Shown piece after piece: positions 1 to 9,819 of a stretch of DNA of 64,000 bases (within the stretch, counting starts at the first letter, position 1; the number at the start of each line of letters is the position of its first letter). Origin of the DNA: Bacteroidia bacterium (GTDB taxonomy: Bacteria > Bacteroidota > Bacteroidia > NS11-12g > UBA9320); contig JAGVMN010000019.1 in assembly GCA_020053795.1 (NCBI GenBank), forward strand, positions 1 through 64,000, read 5' to 3'. The translations under genes were made by a program, and so were the position numbers. A model generated the notes under the pieces. That model was not told the origin of the DNA. It worked only from the letters and a program-made list of their open reading frames with translations, and did not search any database.

Positions 1-39
1 AATTTTTTCCCGCAATTCTCTTTGCTGACAACCCCTTTT

Positions 40-1566
40 TTATACCTCGGTTTTCAACTCATAACAATTCACTGAACTAATTTTTAAACAACCTCTTAAA
101 TCTCCATCGGCCAGAATTCCATAAGGAGCAATATATGCCGAGGTATTATTTCCGTCAATAATATTTCTTTTGATAAGAATTTTATATCCCTGTGCCCCCG
201 CAATTTCAATTGAAGGGTTAACACCGTATGTAGGTGTTGACATTTTCCTTGAATTGTCATATTGAAATGAACAATTGTATATAAGCGTTTTACCCGGATT
301 TGTCAATTTTATGTGCCGCTTACTTTGTGTGTTTGTAGCACAGTAGGCACCACCACTTGTAAAAAGCGAATTCAGACTTAGGTCGTTGGAAGTAATAGAA
401 CAGTCCCTAATTACAGAATGGTAATATGTACTCAAAATAGATTTAAGGTTATTGGTAAAAACCGCATTGTTAACCTCCATTGTGTAAAATGGTGTATTAC
501 TGATTGCCTCAATGGCGGTAGTCAAAGAATTAAAAGTGCCACCAAATATGCTCGAAGTTTGGCCATCTACTTTAACGAATGTGCAGCCAGTTGTAACATC
601 TTGATAAAACACATTGCCTTGCTCACTAACAGTAAACTCGGCATTTTCCGCTTTAATACCTTTTCCGCGTTGGTCCCAGCATCGGTTGCTTTGATTGATG
701 CTTTCAAAAGTGCATCCACCAAAATAAACTCCGGTTACATTCTTCAGATAGACCAGATTTCTCTTATCCAAATCATATCCCCCACCTGAACTCAATGATG
801 GGAATGGGTCCTGACTCCCCCCATCAATGGTAAATTTTATATTATTCAGTCTGAATGCAGATGCTCCCTTATCACTTGACGGTGGTTTGAAGTCTATTAT
901 TTCAATGCTCGTGTAACAGTTTTTAAATACAGCCCCCGTTGACGTTCCAAGGCCGGCATAACTCTCAATAATACCACCATCACTTGAACTGATTCCTTCG
1001 TAAGCATTTTGTATGATTGCCCCAACATTCAAGACCACTCGTCCGTATTGTGCATTGAGAACTCCTCTAAATTCCAATTGGTTGTTAAATTTATTGACAT
1101 TGGGTAATTTGGTATAATGACTGGGGTGAATACCATTTGTGTTAGGAGCAAGACCAAGTATATAAATCCCTGCCCATATCGGACCTCCAGGTGGATTCTT
1201 AGTTGGGTCAAAATAGTTCTCAATTTTTCCACTAACATTGAGTATGCCCCCATTGCCCGAAGAATAGGAACGAATCTGGATTGATTTCCCCATACTAATT
1301 TTAACAACATCTCCGGATGCAATTGTTAAAACCCCATTGTCTTTAATTTCAATTCCATTATCTCTTGCATTATCTCTTTGGGGTTGAGTCAATCCAGACC
1401 AAGTTTTAGTCGCATTTTGAATAACCAATTGAGAAAAGCACAAATTGTGCGTAAAAAGTAGCGTCACAATAAGGCTAACTAGTTTGAGAAGTTGTAATTT
1501 GGCTGTTGGCTGTTGGCTGGTGGCTGGTGGCTGGTGGCTGTTGACTGAGAAGGTAGAATTTTTCAT
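40..1566 (-). CDS. Secreted right-handed beta-helix-like surface protein, possibly C-terminally truncated
   Basis: 508-aa ORF with hydrophobic signal segment (LVSLIVTLLFTHNLCFSQ) and repeated short beta-strand/Asn/Gly pattern; no sorting tail in frame. Confidence 0.5.
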   Translation of the reverse strand: MKNSTFSVNSHQPPATSQQPTAKLQLLKLVSLIVTLLFTHNLCFSQLVIQNATKTWSGLTQPQRDNARDNGIEIKDNGVLTIASGDVVKISMGKSIQIRSYSSGNGGILNVSGKIENYFDPTKNPPGGPIWAGIYILGLAPNTNGIHPSHYTKLPNVNKFNNQLEFRGVLNAQYGRVVLNVGAIIQNAYEGISSSDGGIIESYAGLGTSTGAVFKNCYTSIEIIDFKPPSSDKGASAFRLNNIKFTIDGGSQDPFPSLSSGGGYDLDKRNLVYLKNVTGVYFGGCTFESINQSNRCWDQRGKGIKAENAEFTVSEQGNVFYQDVTTGCTFVKVDGQTSSIFGGTFNSLTTAIEAISNTPFYTMEVNNAVFTNNLKSILSTYYHSVIRDCSITSNDLSLNSLFTSGGAYCATNTQSKRHIKLTNPGKTLIYNCSFQYDNSRKMSTPTYGVNPSIEIAGAQGYKILIKRNIIDGNNTSAYIAPYGILADGDLRGCLKISSVNCYELKTEV

Positions 1567-1764
1567 GATGACAATTTTAAGGTTTAAGAATCGGATAATT
1601 TCATCAAAAGTAAATGAACATAATTAATAAACAAGTCAAATTTTATTTTTATGACAGATATCAGTCCTCTAATTTTCGCTGCACCTGATTTCAAAAGAAT
1701 CAACTTCTTGTTCTTTAATTTTCTATTTTGCCTTTGAGGTTTTGACAAGTTTAAAACTCAACTT

Positions 1765-2538
1765 TTAACCCTTCACTTTTAACTCTTCATCCGCCGCCTC
1801 TGCTATCATCCTTTCCACTCTTTCCTTTCCGAGGTATCTTTCAATAAGATGGTGAGCCAAATACAGAACAGGCGTTAAACCAATAGCCACTGTGAACTTG
1901 TAAGCGTAGTTCACCAAACCGATGGCAATAATTTTAGAAATCGGCCAATCAGAACCTATCCCGAAAGCTATATAGAGAACCACAAAACTGTCTATGAACT
2001 GAGAAACCAAGGTAGAACCTGTCGCCCGCAACCATATCTTCTTACCCCCTGTTGATTTTCTAAGAGCGTGAAAAATCGTGATATCAACCAACTGACCAAT
2101 CAGAAAGGCCACTAAGGAACCAAGAATAATCCAGTTGCTTTGTCCGAAAATGGCCCGATAACTTGATTGCATATCATGAACCCCTTTTGCAGAATTGCTT
2201 CCGGGCCACCAATCGGCCGGCACCAGATTTATGGCAAAAAACACCATGAGAAAACAATAGCCAATGAGGCCCACAGCGAGGTAAGAAAGAAACTTGACCC
2301 CGCGTTTCCCAAAATATTCATTGATGATATCGGTGAGAATGAAAACAACAGGCCAGAGCAAAACACCGGCTGTCATTTCGAAAGAAAGGTGCTGCCCGAA
2401 AATCAAAAGGTTGGCAGGGTTGAATCCCAATGATTTTTCAAGAGAGAATATCTTCACCCCGATAAACTCAGCTAGCAGTGCATTGGCAATGAAGAACCCC
2501 GCAAGGAGTATAAAAAGTTTGTCTGCTTTGTTTTTCAT
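1765..2538 (-). CDS. Queuosine precursor transporter (YhhQ/VUT family)
   Basis: Multi-TM protein with EFIGVKIFSLE, FILTDIINEYFGKRGVKF and SQFIDSFVVLYIAF motifs; start taken as MKNKADK because upstream codons run through a hairpin. Confidence 0.8.
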   Translation of the reverse strand: MKNKADKLFILLAGFFIANALLAEFIGVKIFSLEKSLGFNPANLLIFGQHLSFEMTAGVLLWPVVFILTDIINEYFGKRGVKFLSYLAVGLIGYCFLMVFFAINLVPADWWPGSNSAKGVHDMQSSYRAIFGQSNWIILGSLVAFLIGQLVDITIFHALRKSTGGKKIWLRATGSTLVSQFIDSFVVLYIAFGIGSDWPISKIIAIGLVNYAYKFTVAIGLTPVLYLAHHLIERYLGKERVERMIAEAADEELKVKG

Positions 2539-2626
2539 GGGTAGTGCAAATAAACAAAATCTGTTGGTGATTCCGTTGGCTTGTCCTTTGGCTGAAGCCA
2601 ACGGGAATATGCAAAGATTAGTCAGA

Positions 2627-2962
2627 TCAAATATATCCTCTTTGTTTGATTTCAGAAATATCTTCTGAGTGCTTCACTTTTATTTCCCAAGTCGTGATGT
2701 AGTCAGGATTTACAATTATGTCACCCGTCGATTTTTCTCTGTATTCACCTGCAACGGCTTTCTTAATGGTGTCCTTGTCATAAGGCATTTGAAAGATGCT
2801 ACCATCCCTCCTTGTAAATCTCAATAGTCCACTGTCTGATAGTTCAAACAATGTCCCTGACGTTTGATACTGCTCAATTATTTTTTCGTCCTGATCAATA
2901 AAAGTCAGTCCAATAAGGAATACTTTGGCCTTCAAAAATTTCTGTAATTGTTCCCAGGTCAT
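2627..2962 (-). CDS. Hypothetical protein
   Basis: 111-aa ORF in strand context with neighbours. Confidence 0.45.
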   Translation of the reverse strand: MTWEQLQKFLKAKVFLIGLTFIDQDEKIIEQYQTSGTLFELSDSGLLRFTRRDGSIFQMPYDKDTIKKAVAGEYREKSTGDIIVNPDYITTWEIKVKHSEDISEIKQRGYI

Positions 2963-3054
2963 CCTTGGTTTATTCTGTGTCAGTCACCTTGATTGAGTAT
3001 TATTGTTAAGAGTTGCCTATAATGCTTTAATTTAATGAACGGAAAAGAGAACCC

Positions 3055-3684
3055 TCATTGCACCCACAACAACTTCTTCTCCTCAAAAAAAGATTCTTCA
3101 AAAACTTCATTGAGATGAAAGGTATCCACCTGTAAGTATGGGTAAAGTTCCAACAAATTGTCTATCTCTGCTTCCAAATCCCCACCTTTGAGTGCCAATA
3201 AACCTTTCACTTTTTTAGAACTATTCTCATTCAATAGTGGTTCTGTCCAGGCAAACAATTGACTAAGACTGGCAACTGACCTTGAAACAACAACATCGTA
3301 TTTGCCTTTCAGAGCTTCCCCTCTTGTCACGTCAGCGGTGAGATTTTTCAATTCAATGGCCTCAGCTACTGCACGAACAACCTTGATCTTCTTACCGATA
3401 GAATCCACCAAATGAAACCGGCACTCCGGAAAAATAATGGCCAAAGGAATGCCCGGAAAGCCGCCACCCGTGCCGATATCGAGAACAGAACTTCCCTTCT
3501 CGAAGTCAAGAAAGGCAGCAATGCCCAAAGAATGCAATACATGGTGGAGGTAAAGGTTGTCAATATCTTTTCTGGAAACCACGTTGATCATTTCGTTCCA
3601 ACTGCCATACAACACCCCAAGTTTGCTGAATTGTTTTTTCTGGAGTGTACTCAGTTCGGGGAAATACTTTTCTATCAATTCCAT
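3055..3684 (-). CDS. rsmG: 16S rRNA (guanine527-N7)-methyltransferase RsmG
   Basis: VLDIGTGGGFPGIPLAIIFPECRFHLVDSIGKKIKVV SAM-binding motif; start at MELIEKYFPEL, ORF upstream of it is overlap with the next gene. Confidence 0.9.
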   Translation of the reverse strand: MELIEKYFPELSTLQKKQFSKLGVLYGSWNEMINVVSRKDIDNLYLHHVLHSLGIAAFLDFEKGSSVLDIGTGGGFPGIPLAIIFPECRFHLVDSIGKKIKVVRAVAEAIELKNLTADVTRGEALKGKYDVVVSRSVASLSQLFAWTEPLLNENSSKKVKGLLALKGGDLEAEIDNLLELYPYLQVDTFHLNEVFEESFFEEKKLLWVQ

Positions 3685-4790
3685 TTTTCGGGCTTCATAA
3701 AAAGACCTTTTAAGCCCAGCGTCAGGTTGTAGAAAAGGAACAGAAAATCGAACAACGGCAGCAACGCAACAGAACGCGTTGATCTGAGTTTCATGGCTGC
3801 CGGATAAAACACTGCATACTGAACAGCAAATTTCAAAACGACCACAGAAACCAGCCAAATCCAGTCGAAGCGGAGTCCCATGAGCAGAAGTAAGGAGAAA
3901 TAGAACACGAAATGAAAAAAGGAATAAGTTCCCAGCCAAAAGCGGTGTTTGGCCTTATAAAACCTGCCCGTGGAAAGATGTCTTGATTTCTGACGCCACC
4001 AGCGGCTGAAGCTTTTCTTTGGATAAGTTTCTACAAAACTCTCCGGCACCATTTGTACCGCCGTGTTTTTCTTGTTGGCCGTTTGATTGACAAAAAGATC
4101 GTCATCTCCGGAGAGAAGGTGCTGATGTTTGGCAAATCCCTTGACGCTAAAAAAAAGATCGCGTGTATAGCTCAGGTTCCTGCCCACTGCCATATAGGGC
4201 ATACCGTTGAGGGCATAACCAAGATACTGAAGGGCAGTGTGCAGGGTTTCATAATGGATGAACATTTTCAGTGGCGACCAACCTGCTTTATAAGGAGAAT
4301 ATCCAATCACGATTTCCTTGTCTTCGCCAGTTGCAGCAACCATGCTTTTTATCCATTGATCGGACACCGGACGACAATCAGCATCGGTCAAAAGCAGTCG
4401 GTTATATTGGGCTGCTTTGATTCCCATCGTAACGGCAAACTTCTTTCCCCGGTGAAAACGATCTTCTATTTTCAGGGTCACTACTTTCAGGTTTTTAACA
4501 TGTTTAGAAAGCTCTTCGAGAAACTCTTCAGTGCCATCCCATGAGCCATCGTCAATCACCACCACTTCAAAAACAGGGTAGTCCTGGTCAATAACCGAAG
4601 GAAGATATTTCTCCAGATTTTCCCTTTCGTTTCTTGCACAGATAATCACAGAAACAGGTTCTTGTTTCGAGGTGGGATTGCGACTTGAAAAAAGAGCTGC
4701 TTTGTTGAATACCATTAAATAGAAAGCGATTAGAATCAAGGCTGATCCTGCAAATACCCAAAATATTATTTCCGAAGACTCCACGTTCAA
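3675..4790 (-). CDS. Family 2 glycosyltransferase, membrane-associated
   Basis: SVIICARNERENLEKYLPSVIDQDYPVFEVVVIDDGSWDGT; DADCRP; QKSRHLSTGRFYK (QxxRW-like) and C-terminal TM helices. Confidence 0.85.
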   Translation of the reverse strand: MNVESSEIIFWVFAGSALILIAFYLMVFNKAALFSSRNPTSKQEPVSVIICARNERENLEKYLPSVIDQDYPVFEVVVIDDGSWDGTEEFLEELSKHVKNLKVVTLKIEDRFHRGKKFAVTMGIKAAQYNRLLLTDADCRPVSDQWIKSMVAATGEDKEIVIGYSPYKAGWSPLKMFIHYETLHTALQYLGYALNGMPYMAVGRNLSYTRDLFFSVKGFAKHQHLLSGDDDLFVNQTANKKNTAVQMVPESFVETYPKKSFSRWWRQKSRHLSTGRFYKAKHRFWLGTYSFFHFVFYFSLLLLMGLRFDWIWLVSVVVLKFAVQYAVFYPAAMKLRSTRSVALLPLFDFLFLFYNLTLGLKGLFMKPEKWN

Positions 4791-4868
4791 TGCTGGATTG
4801 AGAAGGCAAAATTAGATAGAAACGGGTCTCACTTTTCAACGAATTTGAGACCTTGTGTGCATAAAGTG

Positions 4869-7493
4869 TCAGGTATTCATTTTGAATCCAATACCTTGGT
4901 TAACCGGTTCTCCAGCAATTTTTATGATATCAATATCCTTGAAGTCTTCGCTGTCAACGGTCTGTATCATGTCGTCTGTCCTTGCATTAGCCGGTATGCC
5001 ACTCATCCTCAGGTGTTGGTGACGAACCACCTCTTCAATCACCTTTCTGACCGCACGACCATTGCCGAAATATTTATCGCGGTTGTCGTACATCATATTC
5101 ATCGTTTGCCTCAGGGTCTCTGTGCTTGCTTCACTGGTTTTAAGATTATTTTCCGAAAGCTGATTGCCGGCAATCTGAATAAGCTCGGCCACATTGAAAT
5201 CATCGAAATAGAAGGTTCGGTCGAAACGCGATTTCAGTCCGGGGTTAGATTCCAAAAATCTCCTCATATTTTCGGTATAACCCGCCGCAATGACAATGAA
5301 TTGTCCGCGGTGGTCTTCCATCCTTTTAAGTATGATTTCTATGGCTTCCTTGCCATAATCAGAGGTGCCTCCTTCAGTAAGTGAGTAGGCTTCGTCTATG
5401 AACAAAACACCGCCCATTGCCTTTTGGATTATTTCTCCCGTTCTGATGGCTGTCTGACCTACGTATCCGCCAACCAAAGTCTGACGATCGCATTCAATCA
5501 AATGACCCCGTTCTAAAATTCCAAGGGCTTTATAAATTTGTGCCAGGATTCTTGCTACTGTTGTTTTGCCGGTGCCGGGGTTTCCGGTAAACACAGAATG
5601 CAAAGAGAAAGCATCCCTCACATCTTTGCCCGTTTCTTTGTAATAGCGAACGAGCTTAATCAGTTCGTCTATATCAGCTTTTACCCGATCGAGACCTATC
5701 ATGATTTTAAGTTTGCTGACAGATTCTTTCAACAAATCTTCATCAATGGGTATATCGGCATACAAACCGGCCTTTTTCAGGTTTAATTTTTTAACATCTT
5801 CAGCCATAATGGTTGAGAGTTCATCCATTGTGAGAGAAGCAGGGTTGGCAATTTCCATGACACGAAGGCCAAGATGCATTTTGCATTCATCAATCCATGA
5901 GTTTACCAATCGGGCATTTCCGAAAAACTTGTCGCGGTTTCTGTAGGCATTCACCAATTTCTTGTATATTGCTTCTCTGGCTTCCGGACTGAAACTGATT
6001 CCTCGTTTAGAGGCAGCATAATCGGCAATTTGAATGAGTTCCTGAGGCACATAATCGGGAAAATCAAAAACCATGTTAAACCTGGATTTCAAGCCAGGGT
6101 TAGATTCCATAAAAGTATCCATTTCAGCTGGGTAACCTGCCACAATGATGGCGATATCTTCTCCTTCCGAAAGTTCTTTCAGGATTATTTCAATGGCCTC
6201 TTTGCCAAAATCCTTTGCGTCATCATCTTTTCGGGCCAATGAATATGCCTCGTCAATAAAGAGAATTCCACCTTTGGCTTTTTTTAAGGCAGCTTTTGTT
6301 TTAGGTGCTGTCTGGCCAATAAATTCAGCTACCAGATCACCGCGATCAACCTCGTGAACGTGTCCTTTGGTGAGCAAACCCAGTTTTTTATATATCTTTC
6401 CCAACTTGCGGGCCACGGTGGTTTTGCCCGTACCGGGATTGCCTTTGAAAACAGCGTGAAGGTTTATCTTTTCGCTTTCCTCAAGACCCTTGTCTTTTCG
6501 GATGGTAATAAAACTAAGGTAATTGCTGTACTCTCTGATTTTTTCTTTTACTTCACCCAGACCAATCAAGCCCTCCAATTCGTCCATCACACTTTCAATA
6601 CCTTCTTCTTTGGTGCCAATTCGGAAGGTACGGCCGATCTGGGGTGTTATTTCGTCAGTTCTTGGGTGGGAAACAGCAAAATCGGTGGCTTTTGCCTCAA
6701 TATAATCGTCTCCTACTTTAAAATATTTGGTAGCAATCAACTTATCCAGAAAAAGGATATCAACGTAATAGGTGTCTTTAGCCCAGGTACCTAAATTGTC
6801 AGAACCCCAACCTACGGTAATCGAAAAATCCTTGTCCTGAGGGTAAACAAAAAACAGTTTTGTGACACTGCCTTTCAGGAGGTTGGAGGAAGTGCGAAAG
6901 TTGAAGGTGAGCTCACAGGTCCAGTAGTTGACATTTTCTATAAGGCTCACGGCATTAAATTCAGCCCACACATAACGCACATAGTTAATATTAAAAGCTG
7001 AATAGTACTTTCTCGTTTCTATGGGAACATTGGCATCGGGTCCTTCGTATAATTTAATGGTGTTGAGTTCAAAATAAGGAAAACCGCCTTCTTTAATATT
7101 GCCGTATTCCTGAACATAAAAGTGTTTCTCGGCAATCAGTTCATTTTCTAACCATGCCTCCCATTTGTAAACCCCTTTTTTCCAATAGCCGCCTGCTGTT
7201 CTTGTACCCCACCCTTCGCGAACATAAATGGTATGATTATTCTGAGAGACCTCTCGTTCACAATTTAAATCACATATTTCCTTCTTGTCGGCATCAAGAC
7301 ATTTGAGGTGTAAATTCAACGGCCAGTCTTTGCGTTTGAATTGCAAATTGAAAAAAGAAAATTCGCAATAGACATAACTACATTCTGATTCATCAAATAC
7401 GGAACGGTACTTTTTCTTATTCTCGGCCAACCACTCGGTAGCTCCGTATATTTTTATGTTTCTGAAAAGGTAGTTTTTTATTGAAGCAGCCAT
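4869..7493 (-). CDS. Tandem CbxX/CfxQ (SpoVK-like) AAA+ ATPase with duplicated N-terminal beta-rich domain
   Basis: Two Walker A (GNPGTGKTTVARKLGKIYKKLG; GNPGTGKTTVARILAQIYKALG) and two Walker B (GILFIDEAYSLA; GVLFIDEAYSLT) motifs; about 280-aa N-terminal region. Confidence 0.85.
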   Translation of the reverse strand: MAASIKNYLFRNIKIYGATEWLAENKKKYRSVFDESECSYVYCEFSFFNLQFKRKDWPLNLHLKCLDADKKEICDLNCEREVSQNNHTIYVREGWGTRTAGGYWKKGVYKWEAWLENELIAEKHFYVQEYGNIKEGGFPYFELNTIKLYEGPDANVPIETRKYYSAFNINYVRYVWAEFNAVSLIENVNYWTCELTFNFRTSSNLLKGSVTKLFFVYPQDKDFSITVGWGSDNLGTWAKDTYYVDILFLDKLIATKYFKVGDDYIEAKATDFAVSHPRTDEITPQIGRTFRIGTKEEGIESVMDELEGLIGLGEVKEKIREYSNYLSFITIRKDKGLEESEKINLHAVFKGNPGTGKTTVARKLGKIYKKLGLLTKGHVHEVDRGDLVAEFIGQTAPKTKAALKKAKGGILFIDEAYSLARKDDDAKDFGKEAIEIILKELSEGEDIAIIVAGYPAEMDTFMESNPGLKSRFNMVFDFPDYVPQELIQIADYAASKRGISFSPEAREAIYKKLVNAYRNRDKFFGNARLVNSWIDECKMHLGLRVMEIANPASLTMDELSTIMAEDVKKLNLKKAGLYADIPIDEDLLKESVSKLKIMIGLDRVKADIDELIKLVRYYKETGKDVRDAFSLHSVFTGNPGTGKTTVARILAQIYKALGILERGHLIECDRQTLVGGYVGQTAIRTGEIIQKAMGGVLFIDEAYSLTEGGTSDYGKEAIEIILKRMEDHRGQFIVIAAGYTENMRRFLESNPGLKSRFDRTFYFDDFNVAELIQIAGNQLSENNLKTSEASTETLRQTMNMMYDNRDKYFGNGRAVRKVIEEVVRHQHLRMSGIPANARTDDMIQTVDSEDFKDIDIIKIAGEPVNQGIGFKMNT

Positions 7494-7580
7494 TTTTAAA
7501 TCTTGGGCAACGTTAGTAAGAAAACGAATAAAATGCAGATTATTTTTTCCTAATGGCTATAAAAAATGATGAAAGAATTT

Positions 7581-7614
7581 TTTGGGTTAATGATAAAGTT
7601 AAATGGTATTTTTG
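7581..7614 (+). promoter_or_regulatory. Candidate Bacteroidota promoter (TTTG...TAnnTTTG) for tRNA cluster
   Basis: TTTG at 7581-7584 and TATTTTTG at 7607-7614, 12 nt before tRNA-Ser; spacer of 22 is slightly long. Confidence 0.4.
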
Positions 7615-7625
7615 CCGGCTCTTTC

Positions 7626-7717
<92 letters not shown>

Positions 7718-7751
7718 GCGGGGTTTTAGCAATTAAAGCCCTCACCATTTT

Positions 7752-7825
7752 CGGGGTGTAGCGTAGCCCGGTATCGCGTCTGCTTTGGGAGCAGAAGGTC
7801 GTAGGTTCGAATCCTGCCACCCCGA
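7752..7825 (+). tRNA. tRNA-Pro (TGG anticodon)
   Basis: Acceptor CGGGGTG/CACCCCG, anticodon stem CTGCT/AGCAG with TTTGGGA loop, GGTTCGAATCC; CCA not encoded. Confidence 0.95.
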
Positions 7826-7893
7826 CAAAAGATGAGGTTTGATGCCTCATTTTTAATTTGTGAAGGTTGATTATTTTTGTTATTTAATTTACC

Positions 7894-7970
7894 GCACCCA
7901 TAGCTCAACAGGATAGAGCAACGGTTTTCTAAACCGTAGGTTTCAGGTTCGAGCCCTGATGGGTGCACCA
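7894..7970 (+). tRNA. tRNA-Arg (TCT anticodon)
   Basis: Acceptor GCACCCA/TGGGTGC, anticodon stem CGGTT/AACCG with TTCTAAA loop, GGTTCGAGCCC, encoded CCA. Confidence 0.93.
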
Positions 7971-8125
7971 AAAGTTCTTGTGAGACGACTTTTTTGTTTT
8001 TACAATTTTTACCAATTGTGGTTTTACCAAAATTCAATGCACATCAATTCATACCTTTTGATTTCCCATGAATATCGGTTCTCCAATTATTTATAAAGCC
8101 TTACTATTGCATTGATCTAATAGTT

Positions 8126-8875
8126 ATGAACAGAGCTTTTCTCTATGGGGATGGATTTTTTGAAACCATATATGTTCATGGTGAGGAGATTCCTTTATTC
8201 GACAGGCACTTGAAACGAGCAAGAGCCTCGGCAGACATTTTACATCTCAAATGGCCTCAATCTTTGACAGATGAGTACCTGTCATCAGAGATCCGGGAAC
8301 AGGTGAAACTCAAAAAACTGAATGAAGCCCGATGCAGAATCAGTTTTTATCGCAAAGGTGGCGGGTATTATATTCCAGAGAGCAATGACATGGAATGCCG
8401 TTTTATCCTTGATGAATTTGTTTGCCCCGAATTCGCTCTTGGGGTAATTCCGACGATTCAAGCCAACTCATTGGAAGACTTAACTGAGTGTTGCGAGAGA
8501 TTACCACCGGCAAAAGTGGTTGTTTATGATGCAAACGTCAAATCGAAAGATCCATTTTCCGGGGTCAAAAGTTTATCCGCTCAGTTCTATGTTCAGGCCG
8601 GAGTTTTTGTGAAATCAAAGGATGCTGAGGAAGGCATTATTCTTAACCGTGACCGCAGGGTAGCCGAACTTTTGTTGGGAAATGTTTTGGTTGTGAAGAA
8701 CAAACAATGGTACACCCCACCCTCGGATGAAGGTGGAATTGTAGGAGTGATGATCTCTGAATTGCTGGATAAATTTAAGAAAATAACGCTAACACCTTTG
8801 AGTACCGCTCACCTCAGCGATGCGGATATTTTAATTGGTTGTAATGCTTTAAGAGGCCTTTATCGCCTGAAATAA
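8126..8875 (+). CDS. Class IV aminotransferase (aminodeoxychorismate lyase/BCAT-like)
   Basis: N-terminal MNRAFLYGDGFFETIYVHGEEIPLFDRHLKRA and NRDRRVAELLLGNVLVVKN typical of PabC-like PLP enzymes. Confidence 0.8.
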   Translation: MNRAFLYGDGFFETIYVHGEEIPLFDRHLKRARASADILHLKWPQSLTDEYLSSEIREQVKLKKLNEARCRISFYRKGGGYYIPESNDMECRFILDEFVCPEFALGVIPTIQANSLEDLTECCERLPPAKVVVYDANVKSKDPFSGVKSLSAQFYVQAGVFVKSKDAEEGIILNRDRRVAELLLGNVLVVKNKQWYTPPSDEGGIVGVMISELLDKFKKITLTPLSTAHLSDADILIGCNALRGLYRLK

Positions 8876-8883
8876 ATGGGATA

Positions 8884-9702
8884 CTACCGAAGGTCAATCA
8901 CAATGTTGGTGCCGTATGTTTTATGTGGTTGAAGGGAGACTCCAACGGTTTTATATCCTCCCATAAGTATCAACCTGTGTCCCAAACTCTCTACTCCTTC
9001 ATCAACCAAAAGGTTGATAAGATGTTCAAAAGCTTCAAAAGACCCATAACTGCAACATTCGGCGAAATAGCCCGAACTGCATGATGGGCTATATACCGAC
9101 CTCACATGACCGACATATCCGGCCATTCCTGAATTCTTTGCATGGCAGAAAGCCCCCTGATAAAGTTCAAGGTCCGGAACAAAAACCGCTTTAGGAGCCT
9201 CATTTGAAAGATATTCTATCAGTGAAGCTTCGTATTTAGTCATGTTTGCCCTGGTTTTTTTCTTAATGTCGGCCAGATAGGTGTCCAAAAACAAATTTGG
9301 GTTCATTCGGCAAAGGTTTATCAATCGGATGAATTCTTTTTCTTCTTTGGATAAATAAGCCGCATCTTTAGCGGTGTTGGCCTTTAGATATTTGGCATCG
9401 CTCCATTGTTTAAAATCAGGTTTTTTACTCTCCTTCACACTCGGTGCGACCTCTGTCTTCTTTTGTTTGTTGATGGTTATGGGCTTATGAACCGATAGCA
9501 AACTGTCATAAGCGTTCTGAAGAATTGTCATTTGATTAAGAATAGCGTTGTTTGCCTCAAAAAGAGAATCCGTTTTCCGGACAAGCATCCGGTTCTTTTT
9601 CAACAGTTTCTCGTTTTGCTTTTGCAAGACATGGTATTTTTTGGGAGAAATGCAACCAAAGGTCAAGTGGAGAATCAATATTAGAATAACGACCCGATGC
9701 AT
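8884..9702 (-). CDS. CAP (SCP/PR-1-like) domain lipoprotein
   Basis: Lipobox-like LHLTFGC, coiled-coil region, then EFIRLINLCRMNPNLF...HAKNSGMAGYVGH...LGHRLILM. Confidence 0.7.
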   Translation of the reverse strand: MHRVVILILILHLTFGCISPKKYHVLQKQNEKLLKKNRMLVRKTDSLFEANNAILNQMTILQNAYDSLLSVHKPITINKQKKTEVAPSVKESKKPDFKQWSDAKYLKANTAKDAAYLSKEEKEFIRLINLCRMNPNLFLDTYLADIKKKTRANMTKYEASLIEYLSNEAPKAVFVPDLELYQGAFCHAKNSGMAGYVGHVRSVYSPSCSSGYFAECCSYGSFEAFEHLINLLVDEGVESLGHRLILMGGYKTVGVSLQPHKTYGTNIVIDLR

Positions 9703-9819
9703 TGGAATTGAAACGATTACTAAATAAGAATTATTTTGTCAGAATACAAGTTGAAGAACTAAAGTCAAGAATTTTCCAATAAAAAACCGGTTAGGGGTAT
9801 TAAGTTGCTTTGATTGTCT

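Noticed and set aside
2539-2626. preQ1 riboswitch upstream of the queuosine transporter
   Set aside because: The hairpin present does not show the class I pseudoknot pattern I would expect; kept only as an unassigned hairpin
2167-2668. Plus-strand ORFs opposite the queuosine transporter
   Set aside because: Antisense to a conserved gene; composition not protein-like
3685-3939. Extended N-terminus of the rsmG ORF
   Set aside because: Overlaps the glycosyltransferase CDS in another frame; RsmG homologues begin near MELIEKYF
4845-6794. Plus-strand ORFs antisense to the AAA+ gene
   Set aside because: Wholly overlapped by a well-supported CDS and without recognisable domains
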